Below are positions 16,506 through 25,254 of a stretch of DNA of 64,000 nucleotides, in pieces. The position numbers were made by a program, and so were the translations under genes. The notes below the pieces were generated by a model, which was not told where the DNA came from, searched no databases, and was given only the letters and a program-made list of their open reading frames with translations. How positions within the stretch are numbered: position 1 is the first letter of the stretch; every line of letters starts with the position of its first letter. Origin of the DNA: a virus; the IMG/VR virus record IMGVR_UViG_3300019751_000003, positions 1 to 64,000 of that record; one strand, given 5' to 3'.

Positions 16506-17323
16506 TACTTTACCTTACCACTTCTTTCTAATTCTTGTGCTGCACCAATTACATAACTCAATGCAGTTGCAAGGTCTCTGTTCATATATTTAGCAATCTT
16601 TCTAACTGCCATCATTACGATTCTTTTTTCTTCAGTAGAGAATGATTCAACGATTGCTTTATTTTTTGGGTTAACTGAATCCATCATTTCTTTAGCAGAT
16701 ACTTTCATCTTCTTTAATTTAGATGATGGTAATTCGCCCAATCCAAATGACTCATTTAATAAACTTGTTAGTTTCATTGACTTAGATTCATTAGTAAATT
16801 CTTTTGCATTTTTTTTATCATCTTTGTCAACCGATTTTACAGGATATTTTTTTCCATCTACTTCGAACTCATCTTTGCCTTTAGCGATTGCTTTAGCTCT
16901 TTCAGCGCCGAATTCATTTCCTTCTTTAATTTCATAATATTTCGAAAGTACTTCACCGATTTCATCATAAGTAGACTCCATTCTTTGTTGTAGTGTGTGA
17001 ACTTCACTTAATGTTTTTTGAAAAACTTTAAATGACTCGTTCATTGATTTCATATGTCTGTTAACAGTAACTCTATCAAACCAATCACCCGTTTCTTCGA
17101 GTGTTACTTTGTTTGCATTCTCAACAATGTTCTTAATTGCGCCATATGTTTCCATAAGGTCACCATTACGATAAATTGTTTCACCAAATTTCTTATATGC
17201 AGATACGGCTTCAAGAAATGCTTTCTTTTCTTCTGAAGTCATTTTCTTTTCTTGCTCTTCTTCACCAATGTTTACTCTTTTGTAAGACTTTGATGATTCG
17301 TTAAGTAAATCTTTTAATTTCAT
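16505..17323 (-). CDS. Head-internal polyprotein candidate with two leader motifs, 272 aa
   Basis: It starts MKLKDLLNE|SSKSYK and carries a second copy of the leader inside, SMKLTSLLNE|SFGLGEL near residues 182-199. This looks like two leader-bearing genes fused. The N-terminal part (50-150) is a predicted coiled coil (KSMNESFKVFQKTLSEVHTL). The C-terminal part (EEKRIVMMAVRKIAKYMNRDLATALSYVIG) is helical. It directly follows gp21. Function is unknown; gp21 processing is inferred. Confidence 0.6.
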   Translation of the reverse strand: MKLKDLLNESSKSYKRVNIGEEEQEKKMTSEEKKAFLEAVSAYKKFGETIYRNGDLMETYGAIKNIVENANKVTLEETGDWFDRVTVNRHMKSMNESFKVFQKTLSEVHTLQQRMESTYDEIGEVLSKYYEIKEGNEFGAERAKAIAKGKDEFEVDGKKYPVKSVDKDDKKNAKEFTNESKSMKLTSLLNESFGLGELPSSKLKKMKVSAKEMMDSVNPKNKAIVESFSTEEKRIVMMAVRKIAKYMNRDLATALSYVIGAAQELERSGKVK

Positions 17324-17337
17324 AATATATCCCTAAT

Positions 17338-17970
17338 CTAAAAACATTCACAATAGCCACCAACTTCACAGATGATGTCTCTCATAATGTCTTGTGCTTT
17401 ATTATACTTATAAGTATCTTGTTTTCTACTAATACCTTCATTTATAACACCTTCATTCTTTGGCGACATAAATGCCCCATGAGTTGATGGGTTAGATACA
17501 AAGTCCCAACAAATTAATTCAAAGTCTTGTTCTACTGCAACAGTCCCATCTTCACTTATCTGTTTTACAGAACCCATACCTCTTGAAGAGATACCAACAG
17601 TACAACCTGCTTTTATAATTTCTTGTAATATTTTTCCTGATGGTGTATTTAGAATTTCTACTGTTCCGATTACATCATCACCTCTCCACTTTACATTTCT
17701 TACAATGTGTGAAGTGTTTTTTAATTCAACTACTGATGATTCTGGATGGTCTAATTCACCATACGCTCTATTCTCTGCGATTTCTTTTCCTAAGTACTTA
17801 GTAACTTCTCTTCTTAATATATCTTTTGGATATACTCGTCCATTTTGGTTTTTAGCGTTTGCTCTTTGTAAAACACCATCTACCAGAAATCTACCATGTT
17901 CAGATTTAGCCTCTGCCAACATAGTAGGAGTTACTTCAAATATCATTGTATCAATTAAAAGTGATTTCAT
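17338..17970 (-). CDS. 21: Prohead core protease, T4 gp21-like (S77 family), 210 aa
   Basis: Serine protease that cuts scaffold, capsid and internal proteins during head maturation. GELDHPESS gives catalytic His75 and VGISSRGMGSV gives the Ser (128/129), as in T4 gp21. AYGELDHP and FELICWDFVSNPSTHGA are typical of the family. LAE20|AKS near the N-terminus could be an autocleavage site. Location between portal-linked genes and scaffold is canonical. In T4 the enzyme cuts after Glu in Leu/Ile-X-Glu; the many LNE, VNE and INE motifs nearby suggest a relaxed first position here. Confidence 0.93.
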   Translation of the reverse strand: MKSLLIDTMIFEVTPTMLAEAKSEHGRFLVDGVLQRANAKNQNGRVYPKDILRREVTKYLGKEIAENRAYGELDHPESSVVELKNTSHIVRNVKWRGDDVIGTVEILNTPSGKILQEIIKAGCTVGISSRGMGSVKQISEDGTVAVEQDFELICWDFVSNPSTHGAFMSPKNEGVINEGISRKQDTYKYNKAQDIMRDIICEVGGYCECF

Positions 17971-18117
17971 CTAGCCTTCCCATTGTTTTTTCTTACGATA
18001 TAAATCAAAGAATACTCTGGCTAATTCATGACGAATTAACTTTCGTATTTGTTGGATATCTGTGATTTCCAACTCCTCTTTCAAGGTCACCTTTGTATTT
18101 TCACACCCACAAGACAT
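17971..18117 (-). CDS. Small head-region protein, 48 aa
   Basis: Fits exactly between its neighbours: ATG 18117 is 1 base after one stop, and its TAG abuts the gp21 ATG. It begins MSCGCENTKVTLKEEL and continues as a charged helix (IRKLIRHELARVFFDLYRKK). The position, between portal-side genes and gp21, is where T4 carries small prohead core genes 67 and 68. Similarity to these is positional only. Confidence 0.65.
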   Translation of the reverse strand: MSCGCENTKVTLKEELEITDIQQIRKLIRHELARVFFDLYRKKKQWEG

Positions 18118-18118
18118 A

Positions 18119-18664
18119 TTAAGCACTCAATTCTTTTAATTGTCGTGCAACTTTTAACATTCTTTCAGAAATCTTACCAAATCTTTTTTGAGTAGACTTC
18201 CAATACTGACCAGTATGTACACCCGTTTCAGTTTTTAGTTTAGAGTTCTGATTTACAATCTTTGTAATCTCCCACATCAATCTATTAATCTCTTTAATTG
18301 AAGTATTTACTTTTTGATGAGCTTTCATCGAGTCATCTCTTTTATAATCACGATAACTAGCCTCAACTATCTTTTCTAACTTTGCTTCAATTTTACTAAC
18401 AGATTCTAATTTCTTAATATTCTTGTTTGACTTCTTAGATTTCTTGTATCCAAATACTTCTATGTGGTCATTGTCCATATCATCCTCACTTTTTGCAAAC
18501 GCATAAGGAGTTTTTGGTGGACCTGCTCCACCATCTAAATTACCTGTAACATTGGCTTCATCTTTAGTTTCTTCTTCCTCTTCTTCTTGTCCAAGTAGAA
18601 CAGTTTTCTTTTCTTCCAATTCCTCGAATCTTTTATCGAGTTGTTCAAGTAAAAATTTAGACAT
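18119..18664 (-). CDS. Head/core-associated hypothetical protein, 181 aa
   Basis: Charged protein beginning MSKFLLEQLDKRFEELEEKK, with an acidic stretch (EEEEEET) around 27-33, a Pro/Gly linker (GGAGPPKTPYAF), then a basic helical C-terminal half. It overlaps no gene but abuts both neighbours. Place between portal and protease suggests a prohead core or neck role. No family recognised. Confidence 0.55.
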   Translation of the reverse strand: MSKFLLEQLDKRFEELEEKKTVLLGQEEEEEETKDEANVTGNLDGGAGPPKTPYAFAKSEDDMDNDHIEVFGYKKSKKSNKNIKKLESVSKIEAKLEKIVEASYRDYKRDDSMKAHQKVNTSIKEINRLMWEITKIVNQNSKLKTETGVHTGQYWKSTQKRFGKISERMLKVARQLKELSA

Positions 18665-19501
18665 TTATCTTCTCCTTAATTCGTCAAGTAATTGATTATA
18701 TCTTAATAGAGCTAATATTTGATTTTCGTTAACTACTTTATGCTTAGTTAACTCTTTTATAAGATTTATTGTTTCATTAAGTTTAATATTAGTAACTTTA
18801 TCTGAAATCTTAATAGATTTTAATTCTCTTTTCAATCTAGCTACCTCAGAAACAACAAATTTTCTTAAATTTTGAGAATTATCAATATTATTGATGTAAT
18901 TTTTTAGTATAAGTTTTTGAGATTCTGAAAGACTTGAATATTTCGAATTGAACGAGTCTACTAAGAACTTATATGCTAATAGTCTAACCTCTTTTGGTTG
19001 TTTCTGATATTCTTTGTTAGATACATCCTCTGTTATTACAACTTTGTCTGTTGTTATTGATTCAAAGATTGTATTCTTACACTCTACATATTCTTTTGGT
19101 GATTGTGATTCACTATTTTCAAATAATTTGTATGCAGATGCTAATTCTTTATAATTTGAAACTCTATATTTAAAAAAGTCTTCAATAAGATATGAATCTT
19201 TTATAGATTTGATTAAATTGTACTTTTCTCTTTTTAAAGTACCTTCAATTAACTTAGCTCGTTCTTTTAAAACAATGTTTAAGAACTCTTGTGCTTTATA
19301 TTGAGAGTCAAAGTTCTCTTTTGTAAGAGCTTGATATAATTTTAGCTCTGTTGCGAGTTGAGAACCTTTTGTAAAGTGTTTTTTTATAATCTGAGTTGCA
19401 TAGCAGGTATTATCTGATAAAGTATCAGAGGCAATTTGTCGAACTAATAGTTCAAACAGAATTCCTGTGTTTTTAAATTTACTATGTTTTAATTTTCCCA
19501 T
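18665..19501 (-). CDS. Hypothetical helical protein downstream of portal, 278 aa
   Basis: Starts MGKLKHSKFKNTGILFELLVRQI; ATG 19501 has AAGG 8 bases upstream. A longer reading from a TTG at 19525 would leave only 7 bases after the promoter-like motif and is rejected. The protein is almost all helix and Lys/Leu/Ile-rich. In T4-like marine phages an uncharacterised gene with this kind of start occurs near portal genes; I infer a head-assembly role with low certainty. Confidence 0.6.
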   Translation of the reverse strand: MGKLKHSKFKNTGILFELLVRQIASDTLSDNTCYATQIIKKHFTKGSQLATELKLYQALTKENFDSQYKAQEFLNIVLKERAKLIEGTLKREKYNLIKSIKDSYLIEDFFKYRVSNYKELASAYKLFENSESQSPKEYVECKNTIFESITTDKVVITEDVSNKEYQKQPKEVRLLAYKFLVDSFNSKYSSLSESQKLILKNYINNIDNSQNLRKFVVSEVARLKRELKSIKISDKVTNIKLNETINLIKELTKHKVVNENQILALLRYNQLLDELRRR

Positions 19502-19531
19502 TTTTATTACCTTAATTATTAACAACTACAC

Positions 19532-19539
19532 TATAAATA
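19532..19539 (-). promoter_or_regulatory. Late-promoter-like motif downstream of the portal gene
   Basis: Coding-strand AGATATTTATAGTGT lies 31 bases before ATG 19501 in a short gap after the portal stop. It supports ATG 19501 over the TTG at 19525. Confidence 0.5.
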
Positions 19540-19551
19540 TCTAAAAAAAAA

Positions 19552-21465
19552 CTAAATCGTGTCATCTATTAAATTGTTCTCATCTAATAACCCACCTTTA
19601 TCATTAGGTTTAGAGTCATCTTTCAAAGATTCAAGTATTACACTTCTTGTTTTTCTCTTCATCTTACTAAGACTACTTTTCATAGCTTCGGATTGTTCAT
19701 ATGCCAATGGTGATATCTTATGTTTACTATAAGATGTCTCTGGCTTGGACGCTCTTCTATTCATTTTCTGTCCAATTGGGTCTCTTCCAAATGGATTATC
19801 ATCCGTTTTGTAGTTCCCTGCCTTTGGTGGTCTTCCCGCTCCATCAAATCCACCATCTGGTGCACCAGGAGGGTTACTTGGAACGCCCGAATTACCATAT
19901 TCGTTTTGTGAACCTTCTTCACCATCACCATTTTGTTGTATCATAGCTAAATCATGTGGAGTACCAAACGACTCACCTGATTTTATTGGGTCATTACCTT
20001 CAGATTCTATCTGTTCATGTCTGAAACCTAGTTTAAGGTCGTTTATTACCTTACCTTGTTCAAGTTTCCATTCATCGTCTGACATATTAAAGATGTTTTT
20101 GTATACCCATTCTTGAGATACCATCTTAAGGTCTTTTAAATCACTTGCAAGTCTTGTTTTTTCAGTCCAAAGATTTGCTTTCTCTTGTTCGTATATGATT
20201 GATGGGTTAGTCAACTCTAATTCAAAGTTAACTAAGTCTGCATTTTCATATCCTTGTGAGTATAAGTGAATGATTGCAATCTTTGTTAATTCAGATAGTA
20301 CAATTTTTTGTAATCTCTCAACAGTTCTTGCGAATCTAATATCTTCTTGTGCTAATGTTGCTTTACCTTCAACACCTTCTTCATATCCAATAAATGCTTT
20401 TGGAACTTTAAGTGCCGCCATCATTCTATTCTTTAGATATTCGATATCATCAATACCACCAAATTCCATTCCACTTAGGGAATCAATCTCAGTACCACTT
20501 TGACCACCCCTAACAGGCAGATAGTAATCTTCTAACATATTTTGAAGGTTGAACTTAAGGTTGTAGTCACCTGTATTTTGGTCGAGGTAAGGAACTTTCT
20601 TCATTTGGTCAATAATACTTCTCATGTGATTATCAACTTCATTAGGTGGAATGTTACCTACATCAATTTTGAATACTCTTTTTTCAGGCGCTCTCATAAT
20701 TCTATGAATCATCATTGCGTCTTCCATAAGAGTTAATTGTTTCCAAGTTTTTCTTGCACCTTCAATTAGAGAACGGCCATATGGAAGGAAGTTTGTATCT
20801 GACATTAATCTAAAGTGTGCCATTTGATAAAACTCCATATAGTCTGCTTGTTTGTTAGATGCGACACCATGAGCTGCGCCAGCTGAACCTAACTTAAATC
20901 TAACTTCATAAGGATTCTCTGGATTAAAACCTTCTTCTCTTTCTATTTCATATGCTGACATTGGTGATGCGTTTACAATACCCACACCTTCTTCAATATC
21001 AAGATGTAAAAAGTAATCACCATATTTATTCATACCTCTAATCCAAGACCAAAGGTTAAACTCTATATTCAGTACATCATAGAAAAGGTTTTGTAATATC
21101 TTTTTTACATTCTCGTCATTCGTCTTAATTCTAAGAACATCGCCCATATCATTTTTTAGGGTACATTCATCCGAGTATATATCTAATACAGATGCGATGA
21201 TTGAATCTTTATCCATCGCTTCATAATCTGTATATAATTCTAATTTATTTGAATGGTAGTTGAATTGGTTATTATAAGTTTCCCAATGCTTTCTTGTAGT
21301 GTGTAATCTACCGAACCTATCATAATAGGACGAGCTCCTCAAGTTACCTTGTGATTGTAGTCTTTGAGTATCGATAGCTTGTGTGTTACCTTTACCAATT
21401 CTACGAACAACAACTTGGGTGTTGAATAATTTCTTTAGTCTACCAAATAATGATTTATCTGCCAT
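19552..21465 (-). CDS. 20: Portal protein, T4 gp20-like, 637 aa
   Basis: Forms the dodecameric ring for DNA entry and head-tail joining. The region YTDYEAMDKDSIIASVLDIYSDECTLKNDMGDVLRI and the later GARKTWKQLTLMEDAMMIHRIMRAPEKRVFKIDVGN, GGQSGTEIDSLSG and VPKAFIGYEEGVEGKATLAQEDIRFA are classic gp20 signatures. Length is somewhat longer than T4 gp20, with a Gly/Asn/Pro-rich tail from ~505 to 560. It follows the terminase after a 74-base gap with its own promoter-like motif. Confidence 0.94.
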   Translation of the reverse strand: MADKSLFGRLKKLFNTQVVVRRIGKGNTQAIDTQRLQSQGNLRSSSYYDRFGRLHTTRKHWETYNNQFNYHSNKLELYTDYEAMDKDSIIASVLDIYSDECTLKNDMGDVLRIKTNDENVKKILQNLFYDVLNIEFNLWSWIRGMNKYGDYFLHLDIEEGVGIVNASPMSAYEIEREEGFNPENPYEVRFKLGSAGAAHGVASNKQADYMEFYQMAHFRLMSDTNFLPYGRSLIEGARKTWKQLTLMEDAMMIHRIMRAPEKRVFKIDVGNIPPNEVDNHMRSIIDQMKKVPYLDQNTGDYNLKFNLQNMLEDYYLPVRGGQSGTEIDSLSGMEFGGIDDIEYLKNRMMAALKVPKAFIGYEEGVEGKATLAQEDIRFARTVERLQKIVLSELTKIAIIHLYSQGYENADLVNFELELTNPSIIYEQEKANLWTEKTRLASDLKDLKMVSQEWVYKNIFNMSDDEWKLEQGKVINDLKLGFRHEQIESEGNDPIKSGESFGTPHDLAMIQQNGDGEEGSQNEYGNSGVPSNPPGAPDGGFDGAGRPPKAGNYKTDDNPFGRDPIGQKMNRRASKPETSYSKHKISPLAYEQSEAMKSSLSKMKRKTRSVILESLKDDSKPNDKGGLLDENNLIDDTI

Positions 21466-21503
21466 ATTTTCTACTTCTAATTATATTGTATACTTATACA
21501 TTC

Positions 21504-21511
21504 TATAAATA
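21504..21511 (-). promoter_or_regulatory. Late-promoter-like motif for the portal gene
   Basis: Coding-strand GTATATTTATAGAATG lies 39 bases before ATG 21465 in the terminase-portal gap. Confidence 0.5.
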
Positions 21512-21539
21512 TACAAAAAAAATAGTTTATTTCCAAATT

Positions 21540-23114
21540 TTATAACAACCAAGTTAAATCTTGGTCATTACCATGCTGGTCTTTCTGTTTCCAAGGGTCT
21601 ATTCCAAGGTTTCTATTGTTATAAGCACCTGGTTGATTCCTTTTTATGTGGGTTAATGTAGTTCTTGTTAAGTCCATACCTTGTTGTCTTAACTTCAATG
21701 CCGTATCTCTAACCCAAAGACCTGTTGAGAAAGATATTACTAAGTCATCATTATAACCTCGTTGAGCTTCTGCTCTACTACCATTCCATATGAAAACAAA
21801 CAACTCATCGATTAATCTTTTTGACCTAATCAATGGTGTTCTTTCTCTCATATAAGTATCTAATTTAGATATAACCAATGGACGAGTTCTACTTGTCATT
21901 GAGAACCCAGGAACCATATCGTCTTTTCTTTTTAAATCAAAACCTTTTCTAAGATGGATATCTTCATCGACATAACCTAAATCTCTGTATGAATAATATA
22001 GGTTTTGGTAGTTTCTGTCTATAACTTCTTGAATTACTGCCCAACCAATGTTTGCGTTTTCAATTACAAGTAATGCGTTGTTCCAATCAGTTGCAACCGA
22101 TGTTAAAAATGCACCATATTGTTTTGTTTCAATCTTACCTTTGTATTCAGCAACTTGTTCCACAGTTTCGACATCAAAGACATGAAACGCAGAATAGTCA
22201 GTAGAATCCCCACGAGCAACATCAGCCACAACAACATAATCACGAGAATAGTTAGGGTAATCCCATAACCAATAATTACCATCAAAACCTCTTTTTTCAA
22301 TAGGGTCTTTAACATGCGTCTCTTCATACCATTTTAATGTTGAACCTTCTACTACTGTATAACCAGAACTGATGAAATCACAATCACATTCTTGTGCTGC
22401 TCCTTTTTCACCAAGTAACTTTGTTTGTTGTTCTCTCCATGCTTCATCTCTTTCTGGATGAACACTCCAATGTAATTCTATCGGATTCCATTGTTCACCT
22501 GCTTGTCCTTGTAACCATATTTTGTGAAAAAAGTTACCGACACCATTTGGTGTAGATAATACGATTGCCCCACCACCAGTTGATAGTGTTGATTGTGCAG
22601 ATGTCCAAATTTCTTCTACATTATCGATAAACGCAGCTTCATCAATTACCAATAAAGATAATGCTTCAGAACGACCTGCGTCACCTGCAGCAGATGTTGC
22701 TTTTATCTGAGAACCATTTCTAAGTCTTAATGATAACTTGTTATCTTCCTCAGTATTACCTCTTAACCAAGATGGTAAGTTCTGATGCATGAATCTAACT
22801 TTAGTAACTAAGTTTTTTGCAACCTCTTGTTTAGTTGCAATTACTAATACATTTTTATCTTCATGAAATAACATAAGCCAGAGAGAATATCCGGCTGATA
22901 GTGTTGATATACCTAATTGTCGTGATTTAAGAATTACATTAAATCGATTGTCGGAAACTGCCGACATTAAGTCTTCTTGGAAGTCGTATAAATTAAAAAG
23001 AATTTTACCACGAGATGGGTGTTGAATATAACAATACTTTCTAAAAAAATATACGGGGTCTTTAGCACATTTTAAGTACTCTTCCTTTATGATTTGTTTG
23101 ATTGGCTTTTGCAT
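21540..23114 (-). CDS. 17: Terminase large subunit, T4 gp17-like, 524 aa
   Basis: Packaging motor ATPase and nuclease. SRQLGIST (64-71) is the variant Walker A of large terminases. LLVIDEA (154-160) is Walker B, followed by the LSTPNG coupling motif (186-191). The nuclease part starts at VVVADVARGDSTDYS with Asp298 and continues through IENANIGWAV to the C-terminal RGYNDDLVIS. Length is slightly shorter than T4 gp17. No gp16-like small subunit was recognised nearby. Confidence 0.95.
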   Translation of the reverse strand: MQKPIKQIIKEEYLKCAKDPVYFFRKYCYIQHPSRGKILFNLYDFQEDLMSAVSDNRFNVILKSRQLGISTLSAGYSLWLMLFHEDKNVLVIATKQEVAKNLVTKVRFMHQNLPSWLRGNTEEDNKLSLRLRNGSQIKATSAAGDAGRSEALSLLVIDEAAFIDNVEEIWTSAQSTLSTGGGAIVLSTPNGVGNFFHKIWLQGQAGEQWNPIELHWSVHPERDEAWREQQTKLLGEKGAAQECDCDFISSGYTVVEGSTLKWYEETHVKDPIEKRGFDGNYWLWDYPNYSRDYVVVADVARGDSTDYSAFHVFDVETVEQVAEYKGKIETKQYGAFLTSVATDWNNALLVIENANIGWAVIQEVIDRNYQNLYYSYRDLGYVDEDIHLRKGFDLKRKDDMVPGFSMTSRTRPLVISKLDTYMRERTPLIRSKRLIDELFVFIWNGSRAEAQRGYNDDLVISFSTGLWVRDTALKLRQQGMDLTRTTLTHIKRNQPGAYNNRNLGIDPWKQKDQHGNDQDLTWLL

Positions 23115-23118
23115 ACAT

Positions 23119-23730
23119 TTACTTTTTCCCCTTGAACGAGATTTTCCAATAGACTCTACCGATTACTATTGGTTGGAAGTTCTGATTAACACCAAGTCCT
23201 ACTCCATATACATTATCTTTTTTAGATTTGTAAAGTAAGTCTCCAGATAAAAAGTTTATTTGCTTAGAATTACCACCGACACTTACCCCACCAAACAATT
23301 TTGGTTTATTGAGGTAAATGTCATTAGTAATGGTTGTAGTTGGTATTAATACTTGGGAGTCAAAGTTTCTACTAAATATCTTGTTTTGAGATATTGTATC
23401 TATAATAGTAATGTAACCCAACGAATCTAACTTAAGAGTATCTTGATAGACATACTTGCTATAATAATCTTTTAAGATTTCGAGGGTATCGATTTTAGTT
23501 TTTAATACTACTGTATCTGTAACAGTCTTTGTCTCTATTCTTGTTTTGTATTTTGGTACATAAACTTTTTTTTCTACTGTTAGAGTGTCGTATCGTGTTT
23601 CGATTTTAGTAACAATCTTTTCAGTAGTAACATCGTCACCACCACCACAAGTTTTGAGTAAGACAAGTATACAGAGGACAATAATTATTAAGTTTTGGAG
23701 TTTTGTTCCAGCCTTTTTAAATAGTCCCAT
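23119..23730 (-). CDS. Membrane-anchored protein of unknown function, 203 aa
   Basis: Residues 12-27 (LQNLIIIVLCILVLLK) form one membrane segment followed by TCGGGDD, so the rest probably faces the periplasm or outside. Residues 35-100 contain repeated T-x-T/K-I-E/D-T heptad-like beta or coil phrases (KIETRYDTLTVEKK, TRIETKTVTDTVV). The C-terminal 70 residues look like a beta hairpin domain. It resembles single-pass proteins sometimes thought to act in lysis or spanning, but no spanin or holin feature is decisive. It starts 20 bases after the 124-residue gene. Confidence 0.5.
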   Translation of the reverse strand: MGLFKKAGTKLQNLIIIVLCILVLLKTCGGGDDVTTEKIVTKIETRYDTLTVEKKVYVPKYKTRIETKTVTDTVVLKTKIDTLEILKDYYSKYVYQDTLKLDSLGYITIIDTISQNKIFSRNFDSQVLIPTTTITNDIYLNKPKLFGGVSVGGNSKQINFLSGDLLYKSKKDNVYGVGLGVNQNFQPIVIGRVYWKISFKGKK

Positions 23731-23750
23731 TACTATGTACTCCTATGAGT

Positions 23751-24125
23751 TTATTTTTTTCCGCGTCCTCTACCTGAACCTGAACCTGAAGATTTTCTTC
23801 CTCTTCCTCTACCTGAACCTGAACCTGAACTTGCTTTACGAGGTTTTCTACCTTTTCGGTTTTTACCCTTTGCAGCTGAGACAACATCTTTAGTTTGTTT
23901 ACCGACTTCTTTTACTGCGTCAGCAACATCACCGAGCTCTTCTTTAACTCTTTTTGCTCTTCTCTTTACTTCTTTAGCAACTTTTTTAGCGTCTTCGATA
24001 GTATCTTCTACTTCATCTGGAATGTAGTCACCATCTCTGTCGTTAATTTTACCTTGCTTGTAAAAGTAATAGTATACACCTGCTCCAACAAGTAGTACAC
24101 CTAAAATAATAAAAATTGTAGTCAT
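23751..24125 (-). CDS. Single-pass membrane protein with acidic Ca-type loop and RG-rich tail, 124 aa
   Basis: Residues 1-22 (MTTIFIILGVLLVGAGVYYYFY) form a membrane anchor. DRDGDYIPDEVED (30-42) matches the D-x-D-G-D calcium-binding loop seen in thrombospondin type 3 repeats. A charged helix follows (EDAKKVAKEVKRRAKRVKEEL). The tail after residue 85 is strongly basic with two SGSGSGRGRGRK-like repeats. A membrane-linked, nucleic-acid-binding role can be imagined but is not shown. It has its own promoter-like motif. Confidence 0.55.
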   Translation of the reverse strand: MTTIFIILGVLLVGAGVYYYFYKQGKINDRDGDYIPDEVEDTIEDAKKVAKEVKRRAKRVKEELGDVADAVKEVGKQTKDVVSAAKGKNRKGRKPRKASSGSGSGRGRGRKSSGSGSGRGRGKK

Positions 24126-24170
24126 AATTTTTCCGTTTTATTTGATTATTAATTAAACTTTGATTACTAA

Positions 24171-24178
24171 TATAAATA
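24171..24178 (-). promoter_or_regulatory. Late-promoter-like motif before the 124-aa membrane protein
   Basis: Coding-strand ACATATTTATATTAG lies 46 bases before ATG 24125, at the start of the membrane-protein/terminase run. Confidence 0.5.
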
Positions 24179-24189
24179 TGTAAATTAAT

Positions 24190-25203
24190 TTAATTAGTTG
24201 ATTTTGGGATTTCTCTACAATTATCTTCTAACTTTTCTAAGATATCGTAGTACTCATCTCTTTTAAGAAGTTGGATGAAATCGTTATTTGCTCCAACCAA
24301 ATCTTCTTTTATTTTATTCCAAACTTCATATAGTTCGGGCTTGTTTTCTTTTTCAGCTTGGTCATAAAATGTTTTTGCACCCCATAGATGAAATATCTGT
24401 GTACCCAACTCTTTCATAACTTGTGCTGGTGGTACATTCCAAACTTGGTGTTGAAATCCCAATGGTGTTGATAATGCATTAGTTAATGACTGAGACTGAA
24501 ATGGGGTTTCTCTCGATATTAGTTTACCCGTATTATCATATTCTTCTTGGAACATCATAGCACTTAGTAACCATTGTTCCATTGTAATTTGTGGCGCAGT
24601 ACTATCTGTAAAGTCTGATTTTTCGAAAAACTTTTCAGAATAACCACCTTTATTATTTAGAACAAATCTAAAGTACTTGTCTGTATACCTTTTTAAAAAT
24701 TCCATGTCTGTAAAACAAATAGCTGCACAATTTGCAGGCATTGTGTTTATAAATGCCATCACATCCCAATCACTCCATTTAAAAGCTTTTGGTTTATTTA
24801 AAACTGATGGGAATGCGTATGTTGCTGGTGATTCTGTATGTAAGAATGATACTTGTGCTCTTTCTAATACATCAGGTGTTATGTTGTGTAGTACTAAATC
24901 GGTATCCAACATAAGGAAAGGTTCTTCTTGGTGTTTCATTACCCATAACTTTGGTGAAGACCAATAATCTTTAGAAATCTTATCACTTGGATATTCGTCA
25001 AGTACTTCAGTATTGACTTCATCATATAAAGTATCCATACCAAATTTTTTATACTCGTTTAAAGTATAAGTGTCTACATACAACATGATTTTTTCAGAGG
25101 GACTTGATACCCTCAGTTTTACAACACTAAGTAATTGTGTTAGGAGTTCTAAGTCGTTAAAGGATTTACCCTCTTCGAGCTTATAAGTGTGAATGTACTT
25201 CAT
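24190..25203 (-). CDS. Glycosyltransferase-like protein, GT-A type, 337 aa
   Basis: Begins MKYIHTYKLEEGKSF. Residues 85-105 (KLWVMKHQEEPFLMLDTDLVL) carry the D100-T-D102 motif placed after a hydrophobic strand, as in GT-A transferases that bind sugar nucleotides through a metal. NTMPANCAAICFTDMEFL and MEQWLLSAMM further along agree with an uncharacterised transferase-like family found in Bacteroidota and phages. The substrate is unknown: host surface sugar, capsid decoration or phage DNA are all possible. It has its own promoter-like motif at 20 bases. Confidence 0.65.
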   Translation of the reverse strand: MKYIHTYKLEEGKSFNDLELLTQLLSVVKLRVSSPSEKIMLYVDTYTLNEYKKFGMDTLYDEVNTEVLDEYPSDKISKDYWSSPKLWVMKHQEEPFLMLDTDLVLHNITPDVLERAQVSFLHTESPATYAFPSVLNKPKAFKWSDWDVMAFINTMPANCAAICFTDMEFLKRYTDKYFRFVLNNKGGYSEKFFEKSDFTDSTAPQITMEQWLLSAMMFQEEYDNTGKLISRETPFQSQSLTNALSTPLGFQHQVWNVPPAQVMKELGTQIFHLWGAKTFYDQAEKENKPELYEVWNKIKEDLVGANNDFIQLLKRDEYYDILEKLEDNCREIPKSTN

Positions 25204-25222
25204 AACTTGTTTTTTAGTTTTA

Positions 25223-25230
25223 TATAAATA
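25223..25230 (-). promoter_or_regulatory. Late-promoter-like motif for the glycosyltransferase gene
   Basis: Coding-strand ACATATTTATATAAAA lies 20 bases before ATG 25203. Together with 29070, 41284 and 49600 it shows the same 20-22-base spacing. Confidence 0.55.
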
Positions 25231-25254
25231 TGTAAATTAATTTAATGAAATTGA

